36,004 bases of DNA, from positions 1 to 36,004 of the forward strand of contig JAHBWF010000077.1 in assembly GCA_019637105.1 (NCBI GenBank), given 5' to 3'. This DNA is from Labilithrix sp. (GTDB taxonomy: Bacteria; Myxococcota_A; Polyangia; Polyangiales; Polyangiaceae). A program made the position numbers and the translations under genes. The notes under the pieces are model-generated. The model was given only the letters and a program-made list of their open reading frames with translations, did not search any database and was not told the origin of the DNA. Position 1 is the first letter of the stretch, and every line of letters begins with the position of its first letter. Shown piece by piece: positions 8,479-18,114 of the stretch.

Positions 8479-11400
8479 GCGACCGGCCAGGCCGCGGCGT
8501 CGACGAGCGACCACGCGGCGCGCAGGTCGCTCCGCAGCTCCTCCGCCGTCGGCCGGTGCCGCGGGTCGCGCCGGAGCGTGGGCACGAGGACCTCGGCGAG
8601 GGGGCCGACCTCGGGGTTCGCGAGCAGGGCCTTCATCGGCGCGGGGAAGCCGTCGTGCGAGACGTGCATCGTGATCTGCGCGACCTCGTTCGGCGCCTCG
8701 AAGAGCACCTTCCCGGTGAGCATCTCGAACGCGAGGCACCCGAACGAGTAGATGTCCGCGGCGGTCGGCGAAGGGACGAAGCCCTCCGGGAGCACGCCCC
8801 AGACCTCTGGGGCGCCGTACGGCCCGGTCCCGCAGCCCTGGCGGAGCTTGCGCCCGGCGAGGCCGAAGTCCACGAGCACGCCCTGCTCGCCGCGGCGGAG
8901 GAGGACGTTCGAGGGCTTCAGATCGAGGTGCCCGATGCCGACGGAGTGCATGGCCTCGAGCCCGGCGAGCACGTCGTCGAGCACCTTGAGGCAACGCTTG
9001 ACGTCGAACGTGCGCGACTGGAGGACGCGCTCGAGCGTGACGCCCTCGACGAGCTCCATCACCAGGATCGGCAGCGGCCGCGTGCCCATGTCGAAGGTCA
9101 CGAAGCGCGCGAGGTTCGCGTGGTTCGGGAGCATGATCAGCGCCGAGGCCTCCTCGCGGAACATCGTGAGGAACTCGTCCTGCGAGAGGCTGCGCGCGGC
9201 GGTCGCGTTGTAGTCGGGCACCTTCAGCGCGAAGCGATCGGCGTTCGGCTCGTGTTTGTCCTCGGCGCGCGTCACCACGAACACCGACGCGGTGCCGCCG
9301 ACGCCGAGCGCGCGCTGAACGTAGAAGCCGCCGATCGTGCGGCGGGCCGGGAGCCACGCGGGGAGCTGCTCGCCGACGAGGACGCCCGCCTCGGCCGAGG
9401 GCCGCTCGACGGGGAGATCGGCGAGGCCCCAGAGCAGCCCCGAGACGAGGCGGCCGAGCCCGTGCGGGATCCCGGAGACGAGCTCGTTCACCGCCGCGGC
9501 GAGGTCCTGCTCGGAGAGCACGGTCTCGGCCTCCGCGAGCACGCGCGAGACGAGGATGCTGAGGAGCTTCGGCTGGGCGACGGACGGCGCCGCCGCGGGC
9601 AGATCCGGCTCGAGGCGCCCGCTCGCGCCGAGGCACATCTGCGCGAGCGCGCCGACCCACGTCTCGACGGCGGCGACGACGTCGGCGTCGGACGTGTTCG
9701 ACGTCGACAGGGCGCTCAGCGCCGTGACCTTCACCGTCGCGGCGAGCGCGCCGTGGATGCGGACGAGGACCGTCCGCAGCGCCTCGCTCCGCGCCGAGCC
9801 TTCGGGCGCGAGCTCGTCCGCGAGCGTCTCGAGCGCCTTCAGCCGCTCCTCGCCGGCCTTCTTCTGCGGCGGGCGCGCCGACTCCGCCTGCGCCGACACC
9901 TCGAGCGTCGGCTCGGACTCGCGGAGGAACCGCGCGTACCGGGCGAGGACGTGCCGCAGGTCCGGATCCATCGACGCCTCGGCGAGCGTGTCGAAGTCGC
10001 GGCGCGACCGGATCCGCATCGCGAGCACGAGGAGCGCGTCGGCGACGTCGCACACGCCGAGCCGCACGAGCGCGTCGAGCGCGCGCGCGAGCGAGGCCAG
10101 GAGCGTGCGCTTGAGCACCGGCGCCGGATCCCGCTCGAAGTGCCGGAGCAGCGCCTTCACCGTGCGCAGCCAGAGCGCGCGGAGACGCTTGGCCCGCGCC
10201 GCGTCGCCGTCCTGCGCGGGCTTCCCGCCGGCGCTCGCCTCGAGGCCCTCCCCGAGATCGCCGTCGACGAGGTGGAGCAGCGCGCGGAGACGCCGGAGGC
10301 GGAGCGTCGCGTGACGCGGAGAGGCTTCGGGCTCCGCCGCGGCCTCCTCCGGGCTCTCGCAGGCGACGATCCACTCGGCGAAGCGCTCGCGGATCGCGTC
10401 GAGCCCCTCCTCGCTCGCGTGGGCGTCGGCCGTGCCGCCGAGCTTGAGGAGATCCGCGACCACGGGGCGCTCGAGGAGGCTCGTGTCGAGATCGCGCATG
10501 ACCGCCATCGACGTGCGCCGCGCGAGCGAGCCGGTGCGCCCCTCGGCGTCGTCGTCGTTCGCGACCGCCTCGAGCGCGTCCATCCCTCCCCTCGCCGCGA
10601 CCAGCACCTCGCGCGCGCGCTGGTAGGCGGCGGCCGCGCCGTCGGTGACGAACGCGTCGAGCGCCTCGGCGGCCTGACGGCGCACCGGCTGGTCGTCGCG
10701 CGGCCCCGGCTCGAGGTCCCGCGCGATCTCGTGGTAGAGCGCGTCGGCGCCGTCGTCCTCGCCCTTCGGCTTGTCGCGCGTCGCCCGGAGCAGCTCGTAC
10801 GCCTGGCGGAGCGCGCGATCGACGACCTTCGACGGACCGTACTCGTAGCGGAGCTCGCAGACGGCCTCGGCCACCTCGGGCGACGTCACCGGCAGCACGA
10901 GGTCGAGCATCTTCGTCGCGACCTCCGGCTCGGCCTCGATCGTCCGCGCGATGCCCCAGACGAACGCGGCCGCGCTCGGCGGGTCCTCCCACGTGAAGAG
11001 GCCGCGCTTCACGACCGCGGTCGTGATCTTGAGCGCGTCGTCGGGCCGGACCGCGCCGAACGCCGCGAGCGACGCCGCCGCGCGCCGCCACTCCGTCGGG
11101 CTCAGGCCCTCGCGCAGGCTCTCCTGGATCTGCTGCTTGAGCTCGGGGATCCACCCGGCGCAGAGGCCGCGCGCGACGGCGACGTAGCGCCACACGAGCG
11201 ACTCGCGGTCCGCGAGCAAGCGGTTGTAGGCGGCGCGCACCGTGTCGCCGACGAAGACGCGCAGCGCGTGGGTGTCGCCCATCTGCGCGCGGCGGGCGGC
11301 CTCGCGGGCGGCGCGCTCGAGGATCTTCGCCACGAGCCGCCGCGCCGGCAGCGAGCGCGTCGACGGGACCGAGACCCATTCGCGCTGGAACTCGCGCCGG

Positions 11401-11879
11401 CTGACGAGCGCGAGCGCGAGCGGGCCGTCGACGATCGCGTGCGCGAGCGGGAGCTCCGCGACGAGCGCGATGCGGGCGCGGATGTTCGCGCTCCCGAGGC
11501 CCTTGCCCGCCGACTGCGCCATGCACGTGGCGATCGCGGTGAAGGTCTCCGCGTTGCCCGCGATCATCCGCGCGAGCACGCGCCTGCCGAGCTCCCGCTG
11601 CTCGGTGCTCACGGGCAAGGCCGCCGCGAGCGTGTAGAGCGCGACCCCCGCCGCTTGCGGCGAGAGCCAGTCGAGGTCGTCGGCGAGCCCCGCGTGGAGC
11701 GCGGCGCTCACACCTTTCAGCAGGACGTCGGGGTGGAGCCCCTCGAGCGGCCCCGGCCCTCCGTCGAGGTTGGCGCGCGAGAGGGCCGCCATGGCCTGAC
11801 GCCAGAGCACCCGACGATCGGCCGCGCTCGCGTCTGCCAGCTCGAGGAGACTGGAGACGTAGAAGGAGTTGTCTCTCAA
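8463..11879 (-). CDS. Large protein with C-terminal serine/threonine kinase domain (about 1138 aa)
   Basis: The first 850 residues are helix-rich, without transmembrane segments or a domain I recognise. Residues about 852-1130 are a Hanks kinase: glycine loop ALGVGGTASVFVV, Lys886 in FALKV, catalytic loop GHLDLKPSN (Asp986, with Leu in place of the usual Arg of HRD), DFG at 1004-1006 and a GAPE motif. The kinase at the C-terminus rather than the N-terminus is unusual. The frame is open back to a GTG at 11969, but those 30 codons have many A/T third positions, unlike the rest. A TTG at 11879, 13 bases after a TACGCT hexamer, gives MRDNSFYVSSLLELAD and is my preferred start. The long N-terminal region may be a sensor or scaffold; this is inference. 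It converges with the kinase-receiver gene, and the two share 16 bases at their ends. Confidence 0.9.
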   Translation of the reverse strand: MRDNSFYVSSLLELADASAADRRVLWRQAMAALSRANLDGGPGPLEGLHPDVLLKGVSAALHAGLADDLDWLSPQAAGVALYTLAAALPVSTEQRELGRRVLARMIAGNAETFTAIATCMAQSAGKGLGSANIRARIALVAELPLAHAIVDGPLALALVSRREFQREWVSVPSTRSLPARRLVAKILERAAREAARRAQMGDTHALRVFVGDTVRAAYNRLLADRESLVWRYVAVARGLCAGWIPELKQQIQESLREGLSPTEWRRAAASLAAFGAVRPDDALKITTAVVKRGLFTWEDPPSAAAFVWGIARTIEAEPEVATKMLDLVLPVTSPEVAEAVCELRYEYGPSKVVDRALRQAYELLRATRDKPKGEDDGADALYHEIARDLEPGPRDDQPVRRQAAEALDAFVTDGAAAAYQRAREVLVAARGGMDALEAVANDDDAEGRTGSLARRTSMAVMRDLDTSLLERPVVADLLKLGGTADAHASEEGLDAIRERFAEWIVACESPEEAAAEPEASPRHATLRLRRLRALLHLVDGDLGEGLEASAGGKPAQDGDAARAKRLRALWLRTVKALLRHFERDPAPVLKRTLLASLARALDALVRLGVCDVADALLVLAMRIRSRRDFDTLAEASMDPDLRHVLARYARFLRESEPTLEVSAQAESARPPQKKAGEERLKALETLADELAPEGSARSEALRTVLVRIHGALAATVKVTALSALSTSNTSDADVVAAVETWVGALAQMCLGASGRLEPDLPAAAPSVAQPKLLSILVSRVLAEAETVLSEQDLAAAVNELVSGIPHGLGRLVSGLLWGLADLPVERPSAEAGVLVGEQLPAWLPARRTIGGFYVQRALGVGGTASVFVVTRAEDKHEPNADRFALKVPDYNATAARSLSQDEFLTMFREEASALIMLPNHANLARFVTFDMGTRPLPILVMELVEGVTLERVLQSRTFDVKRCLKVLDDVLAGLEAMHSVGIGHLDLKPSNVLLRRGEQGVLVDFGLAGRKLRQGCGTGPYGAPEVWGVLPEGFVPSPTAADIYSFGCLAFEMLTGKVLFEAPNEVAQITMHVSHDGFPAPMKALLANPEVGPLAEVLVPTLRRDPRHRPTAEELRSDLRAAWSLVDAAAWPVAYGAE

Positions 11880-11892
11880 ACGCTCGGACGAA

Positions 11893-11898
11893 AGCGTA
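11893..11898 (-). promoter_or_regulatory. -10-like hexamer TACGCT for the large kinase gene
   Basis: TACGCT on the minus strand lies 13 bases before the TTG at 11879, inside a stretch whose codon use is not coding-like. It supports the shorter start. No clear -35 is seen. Confidence 0.35.
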
Positions 11899-12087
11899 CG
11901 CGCATCGGGCCCGCGGCAAAAGCCGCGAAATCGCGGGAGCGTCGCTCGGGCCTCCCGCGGCGCTTCCACGGCGCGCGATCCGCGCGGAGCTCGACGACCG
12001 ACGTTGCGCGCGGCGCGCGTCGGTCCGGGCCGCCCGGGCCACTTCGTGGCCGCCCTCGCGTTCCGTCCGTGCTAGGAGAGGCACGCT

Positions 12088-13794
<1,707 letters not shown>

Positions 13795-13800
13795 GCCGTC

Positions 13801-13841
13801 GCGCGCCCCGCGCGGCGATCGGTCCCGCGGGCGCGGCGCGC
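13801..13841. terminator. GC-rich hairpin between two converging genes
   Basis: Arms GCGCGCCCCGCGC (13801-13813) and GCGCGGCGCGC (13831-13841) pair with a small bulge across a 17-base loop, between the ABC-F stop and the lipoprotein stop. It has no T-tract, so a bidirectional terminator role is tentative. Confidence 0.3.
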
Positions 13842-13843
13842 CG

Positions 13844-14371
13844 TCAGCGCATGAACGGCACGCCGAGCGCGGCGATCGACGCCTCGATCTGCTGGCGCGC
13901 GATCTCGCCGCGCTCGTCGACGGAGTAGTCGTCGCTCTCGATCTTCAGGCTGCGCGTCGCCGTGACGTCCGCCTTGCCGACGACGCGGTACGGGACCGTC
14001 CCGGTCATCGCCTCGCGCGCGATGCGGAGCGCGAGATCGACGGGCACGGTGGCGGGGACGCGCACCTGGGTGGTGCGGTCGGAGCCGAGCCAGATCCCCT
14101 CGCCCCCCGGCTGGAAATCGATGGGCATCGTGTAGCGGTCGTGGAACGTCACCGTGCCGCGCATCGCGCGGATCGCGACGTCGTAGCTGTTCGGGTTGAA
14201 CACGTCCATGACGACGGTCATCTGCACGGCGACGCTCGGCGGGAAGCCGAACTGCATCCCCTGCATCTCCGCGTGATGGACCTTCATCGTCGGCTTCTTG
14301 GCGCAGCCGTTCGTCGCCGCGACCAAGAGCGAGAGGAGGCCGACGACCATCGCTGACCGGACGAGCTTCAC
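13844..14371 (-). CDS. LEA14/WHy-like lipoprotein (about 175 aa)
   Basis: A signal peptide (MKLVRSAMVVGLLSLLVAAT) leads to Cys23 in TNGC, a lipoprotein cleavage site. The mature part has the pattern of LEA14/WHy domains: a beta-rich stretch with VVMDVFNPNSYDVAIRAMRG, where the Asn-Pro-Asn motif is the hallmark, followed by VTFHDRYTMPIDFQPGGEGI and alternating hydrophobic strands (VRVPATVPVDLAL). WHy domains are found in stress and desiccation proteins and in envelope lipoproteins; the role here is unknown. The frame is open to 14386, but that GTG lies within a TATGCT -10-like element, so the GTG at 14371 is a better start. It lies on the same strand as, and downstream of, the AgmX-like lipoprotein gene, with 165 bases between them. 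Confidence 0.8.
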   Translation of the reverse strand: MKLVRSAMVVGLLSLLVAATNGCAKKPTMKVHHAEMQGMQFGFPPSVAVQMTVVMDVFNPNSYDVAIRAMRGTVTFHDRYTMPIDFQPGGEGIWLGSDRTTQVRVPATVPVDLALRIAREAMTGTVPYRVVGKADVTATRSLKIESDDYSVDERGEIARQQIEASIAALGVPFMR

Positions 14372-14377
14372 GCCCAC

Positions 14378-14383
14378 AGCATA
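14378..14383 (-). promoter_or_regulatory. -10-like hexamer TATGCT before the WHy-like lipoprotein
   Basis: TATGCT, preceded by TGTG as in an extended -10, ends six bases before the GTG at 14371. Transcription would then begin at or next to the start codon, giving a leaderless message. Confidence 0.4.
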
Positions 14384-14536
14384 CACAGACGGAGCAGCGA
14401 GTTCGATCGATGCAACGACGCCCCCGCGCGCCCCGCTCCGGCGGCGGCCGCCCCCGCCGGCGCGGCTCCGCCGGCCCGCGCTCGCGCCGTCCGCGCGAAA
14501 ATCCGTCCCGGCCCGGTCGGCGTAGCCGAGGGAGGG

Positions 14537-15703
14537 CTATTGACGGATGAGGTGGAACGGCAGCGTGAGGACCTGCTGCCGCTCCGGCTCGGGGAACTGC
14601 CACGTCCGGATCTCGCCGGCGATGCAGCGCGCGACGGCCATCCCGACGTCCGCGGAGCCGTCCGAGTCGACGAGCTCGGCGTCGGCCCGCGCGACGTGGC
14701 CCTGAGGATCGATCGTCGTCTTCACGTTGACGTTGACGCGGCGCACGCTCTCCGACGCGGACTCCCAGCATTTGCGCCTCACCGCGCCGTGCCGCTCGCG
14801 GACGACGCGCTCGACGGCGGCCTGATCGAAGACACGCGGCTCCGCGGCGGCGCGCGAGGCGCAGCCGGCGTCGGCGTCCCCCGACGCCGGCTCGCCGGCG
14901 CAGGCGTCGGCGATCGGGCGCAGGCACCGCCGGCCGTCGAACGTGAGCCCGGCCGGACACGTGAGCGGGGGGGCCTTCCCGTCGAGCGGGATGAGCGCGA
15001 CGCGGAGCGGCACCGCGCAGCCGGAGAGCTCGATCCCCTCCGCCTCGGCGCGCTCGCAGATCTGCGCCTGCCCCTCGCGGGTCATCCCCTCGACGGGCGT
15101 GGGTGAGGCGAAGAGATCCGTCGCGGCGACGTCGCGCGCGTCGGACGCCGCCATCGCGAAGCCGCCGACGTAGACGACTCCGACGACGTGCGTGGCCCGC
15201 TTGCACTCCGGCCCGACGAGGTCGTACTCCGTGACGGTGCTGCCCGTCGGGAGGCCCACCGCCCCGACGACCTTGGCGTCCGTGCGCAGCGCGCGACGCC
15301 CCGCGATCCATCCCGAGACGTTCTCCGCTCCGAGCGGGAGCTGCGCGAGGAGCTCGCCGTGGTCGCGGGCGATCTTGGTGTCGGTCGCGCTGAAGGGAGA
15401 ATACACGTATCGGTTCTTCGGCCCGACGCACTGGGGCAAGAGCTCGAGCGAGACGTCGCAGCCCTGGGCCTCGTACCGGACGGCGACGACCCCCTGCCGC
15501 CGCAGCTTGTCGAGCTGCGCGCGCGAGGACGCGTCCCACGCCATCAGATCGGGCTCGGCGGGGGCCTTGACGGCCGCGCAGTCGACGCCCTTCAGGCCCT
15601 CGAGCCCGCGCGGGGGCCGGGCGCCCTGCCCCTTGCACGCCAGGAGCCCCGCGAACGCCAGCGCCAGGCCGAGCGAGCGAGGACCACGGAGCGCGACCAG
15701 CAT
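14537..15703 (-). CDS. Lipoprotein with AgmX/PglI-type C-terminal domain (about 388 aa)
   Basis: From the ATG at 15703 the product starts MLVALRGPRSLGLALAFAGL and continues to LAC, with Cys23 as the lipidated residue. The central part has several Cys residues, including CPAGLTFDGRRCLRPIADAC (about 270-290). The last 90 residues (from DQAAVERVVRERHGAVRRKC) carry the TonB-like AgmX/PglI pattern: RKCWE, the strand RVNVNVKTTIDPQGHV, VARCI and WQFPEPE. This domain is common in Myxococcota envelope and motility proteins, where it is thought to span or bind in the periplasm. The frame continues 17 codons further upstream to 15754, but a TAGGAT element falls in that stretch, so I prefer 15703. No neighbour shows a motility role. 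Confidence 0.85.
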   Translation of the reverse strand: MLVALRGPRSLGLALAFAGLLACKGQGARPPRGLEGLKGVDCAAVKAPAEPDLMAWDASSRAQLDKLRRQGVVAVRYEAQGCDVSLELLPQCVGPKNRYVYSPFSATDTKIARDHGELLAQLPLGAENVSGWIAGRRALRTDAKVVGAVGLPTGSTVTEYDLVGPECKRATHVVGVVYVGGFAMAASDARDVAATDLFASPTPVEGMTREGQAQICERAEAEGIELSGCAVPLRVALIPLDGKAPPLTCPAGLTFDGRRCLRPIADACAGEPASGDADAGCASRAAAEPRVFDQAAVERVVRERHGAVRRKCWESASESVRRVNVNVKTTIDPQGHVARADAELVDSDGSADVGMAVARCIAGEIRTWQFPEPERQQVLTLPFHLIRQ

Positions 15704-15713
15704 CGGCGGCGCG

Positions 15714-15719
15714 ATCCTA
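15714..15719 (-). promoter_or_regulatory. -10-like hexamer TAGGAT before the AgmX-like lipoprotein
   Basis: TAGGAT on the minus strand ends ten bases before the ATG at 15703, predicting a leader of only about three or four bases. There is no Shine-Dalgarno sequence in that gap. Confidence 0.4.
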
Positions 15720-15923
15720 TCAGGGACGGAGGCGGATGCGTCGTGGACCTTCATGCTCGTCGCGTCGAGCGCCGGCGCGCCGCGGATCGTTCGTTGCGCG
15801 ATCGAGCGCGCGCGTTCGCGCCGGCGCGCGCGGATCGCGGCCGCGCCTCGCCGAGCCGCGCGGCCGGCTCGCGCGATCGACCGAGCCGGCGCACGACGGC
15901 GGGGGCGGAGGCCGGGAGCGGGT

Positions 15924-15929
15924 ATATAC
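15924..15929 (+). promoter_or_regulatory. -10-like hexamer TATACT before the GMC operon
   Basis: TATACT stands out in an almost pure GC stretch, ten bases before the TTG at 15940. No -35 is evident upstream. Confidence 0.45.
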
Positions 15930-15939
15930 TCGCGGCGCC

Positions 15940-16500
15940 TTGACCGGCCTCGCCTCCCCCTCCCCGCCGCCTTCGCCGTTCGCGCGCACGAACCCCGTCG
16001 CGCTCGTGACGAAGGACTTCGCTCGGTCGACGCTGAGCGCCCACCATCGTCCCGTCCTCCGAGCGCTCGCCGAGGCGATGTTCTCCCCCGACGGAGAGGT
16101 CCAGCCCGAGCGCCTCGACGCGTTCGTCGAGGACGTCGACGGCTTCATCAGCCCGGCGAGCAAGACGCTGCGCTTCGGCCTCGTCCTGATGCTCGTCGCC
16201 ATCCGGTGGTCGCCGCTGCTCTTCCTCCGCTTCCGCGCCTTCGAGGAGCTCACCGTCGACGAGCGGGTGCGTCACCTCGAGCGGCTCGAGCGCTCCAAGG
16301 TCAAACAGCTGCCTCTCCTGGTGGTCGCCTACAAGACGGTCCTCACGATGATCTTCTACGAGGACGAGGACGAGCAGCGCGCCATCGGCTATCCGGGGCA
16401 CGAGCGCAAGCGCTGGAGGGCGGCGCTCCCCCTCGCGCCGCCGCGCGCGGCGGGCGAGGCCGGCCTTCGCGGGGCCGCCCGCGACGGGGTCGCGTCGTGA
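15940..16500 (+). CDS. Gluconate 2-dehydrogenase subunit 3-like accessory protein (about 186 aa)
   Basis: The product resembles the small subunit/accessory proteins found next to GMC-type dehydrogenases: HRPVLRALAEAMFSPDGEVQ, a hydrophobic helix FGLVLMLVAIRWSPLLFLRF (about residues 85-105), then LTVDERVRHLERLERS, LVVAYKTVLTMIFYEDED and a final GYPGHERKRW motif typical of this group. It probably assists or anchors the flavin enzyme encoded next. Two starts are possible: TTG 15940, favoured by the TATACT element ten bases upstream, or GTG 16006 (MTKDFARSTLSAHHRPV), which would give 164 residues. The stop TGA overlaps the GTG of the oxidoreductase (GTGA), so the two are translationally coupled. 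Confidence 0.75.
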   Translation: MTGLASPSPPPSPFARTNPVALVTKDFARSTLSAHHRPVLRALAEAMFSPDGEVQPERLDAFVEDVDGFISPASKTLRFGLVLMLVAIRWSPLLFLRFRAFEELTVDERVRHLERLERSKVKQLPLLVVAYKTVLTMIFYEDEDEQRAIGYPGHERKRWRAALPLAPPRAAGEAGLRGAARDGVAS

Positions 16501-18095
16501 CGCTCACGGCCACCAGGCACGAGCGCGCCGGCGCCCGCCGAGACGCGCCGGCGGAGCGGCTCCCCGTGATCCGCGGGAGAGAGCAGGCCGCGCCGCTGTC
16601 GGCGAAGGTCGACGTCGTCATCGTCGGCTCGGGCGCCGGCGGCGCCGTCCTCGCGCGCGAGCTCGCGCGCGACGGGCGGAGCGTCCTCGTCCTCGAGGAG
16701 GGCGGCCACTACTCGCCCGCGGAGTACGGCGCGATGACGCCGTCGAACTCGTTCCGCCGCCTCTCGCGCGAGGCCGGCATGTCGGTGGCGCTCGGCGTCG
16801 GCGACACGCCGCTCATCAGCCTGCTCGCCGGCAAATGCGTCGGCGGCTCGAGCGTCCTCACCGGCGGCGTCTGCTTCCGCATCCCCGAGGAGGTCCTCCA
16901 CACGTGGAGCGGCTCGCTCGGGCTCGACCGCATGACGCCCGAGGGCCTCGACCCGTTCTTCTCCGAGGTCGAGCGGATCTGCCACGTCGAGGACGTGCCC
17001 GCGCACATGCGCTCGCGCGCGACGGAGCTGTTCGTCGAGGGCGCCGACAAGCTGGGCATCCCGATGAAGACGATGCGGCGCAACACGAGCGGCTGCCGCG
17101 GCGCCGCGCGCTGCAACTTCGGCTGCCCGAACGGCGCGAAGATGAGCGTCGACGTCTCGTTCTTGCCCGACGCCGTCGCCCACGGCGCCACGGTCGTCTC
17201 GGACGCGCTCGTCGAGCGCGTCGACGTCACGGGCGGCGTCGCGCGCGGCGTCCGCGGCCGCTTCCTCGACGGCGTCACCGGCGAGCCGCGCGTCCGCTTC
17301 GAGGTCCGCGCGAAGCTCGTCGTCGTGGCCTGCGGCTCGATGCACACGCCGATCCTCCTCCGGCGGAGCGGCCTCGACTCCGCGCACATCGGGCGGCACC
17401 TCACGCTCCACCCCGCCGTGCGCATCGGCGCGCTGTTCGACGAGGCGGTCGACGGCTGGGACGGCGCGCTCCAGAGCGTCTACACCGATCACTTCCTCGG
17501 CGAGGGGATCTGGCTGAACGGCGTCTACAGCCCCGTCAACGTCCTCGCGGCGGCGTTCCCCGGCGTCGGGCGCGAGCACCGGCGGCTCGTGAAGCAGATG
17601 CCGAACCTCGCCTTCTTCGGCGGGATGGTGCACGACGACGGCGGCGGCCAGGTCCGCCGCTGGCTCTCGCGCGAGCCGCTCGTCACCTACAAGATGGTCA
17701 AGCGCGACAAGGCGCGGCTCCTCAAGACCATCCACATCCTCGGCCGGATGGCCTTCGCCGCCGGCGCGCGCGAGGTGCTCACGCCCGTCTTCGGGATGCC
17801 GACCGTGAAGAAGGAGGAGGACCTCGACTTCCTGCTCGAGGACAAGCTCGCCGCGAGCAAGGTCGAGTGCATGGCGTTCCACCCGCTCGGCTCCGCGAAG
17901 ATGGCGACCACCGCCGACGCGGGCGTGGTGAAGCCCACGGGGGAGACCTGGGCGGTCCAGAACCTCTTCGTCTGCGACGGGAGCGTCCTGCCGACGAGCA
18001 TCGGCGTGAACTCGCAGCTCCCGATCATGAGCGTCGCGATGATGCTCGCCCGCGGCATCGCGGACGACTTCGAGCGCTACGCGAGCCGCGCGTGA
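16497..18095 (+). CDS. GMC family flavin oxidoreductase (532 aa)
   Basis: The N-terminus has the FAD-binding Rossmann motif VDVVIVGSGAGGAVLARELA (GxGxxG at 44-49), followed by the second-strand acidic residues in VLVLEEGG. The KCVGGSSVLTGGV motif is the GMC signature around the flavin. Cys200, Cys206 and Cys210 lie in SGCRGAARCNFGCPNGAK, a Cys-rich loop common in cholesterol-oxidase-like and long-chain alcohol oxidase members. The C-terminus carries FHPLGSAKMA with His462 and VNSQLPIMS with Asn505, the usual catalytic pair. It probably oxidises an alcohol or sterol; the substrate cannot be read from sequence. There is no clear signal peptide. The start GTG at 16497 overlaps the upstream stop. 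It ends 19 bases before the converging gamma-glutamyltranspeptidase gene. Confidence 0.9.
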   Translation: MTLTATRHERAGARRDAPAERLPVIRGREQAAPLSAKVDVVIVGSGAGGAVLARELARDGRSVLVLEEGGHYSPAEYGAMTPSNSFRRLSREAGMSVALGVGDTPLISLLAGKCVGGSSVLTGGVCFRIPEEVLHTWSGSLGLDRMTPEGLDPFFSEVERICHVEDVPAHMRSRATELFVEGADKLGIPMKTMRRNTSGCRGAARCNFGCPNGAKMSVDVSFLPDAVAHGATVVSDALVERVDVTGGVARGVRGRFLDGVTGEPRVRFEVRAKLVVVACGSMHTPILLRRSGLDSAHIGRHLTLHPAVRIGALFDEAVDGWDGALQSVYTDHFLGEGIWLNGVYSPVNVLAAAFPGVGREHRRLVKQMPNLAFFGGMVHDDGGGQVRRWLSREPLVTYKMVKRDKARLLKTIHILGRMAFAAGAREVLTPVFGMPTVKKEEDLDFLLEDKLAASKVECMAFHPLGSAKMATTADAGVVKPTGETWAVQNLFVCDGSVLPTSIGVNSQLPIMSVAMMLARGIADDFERYASRA

Positions 18096-18114
18096 CGGCG
18101 CCGCCGTCGCCGCC

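Noticed and set aside
11880-11969. Longer start (GTG 11969) for the large kinase
   Set aside because: About a third of those codons end in A or T, unlike the gene, and a TACGCT promoter-like element falls within them.
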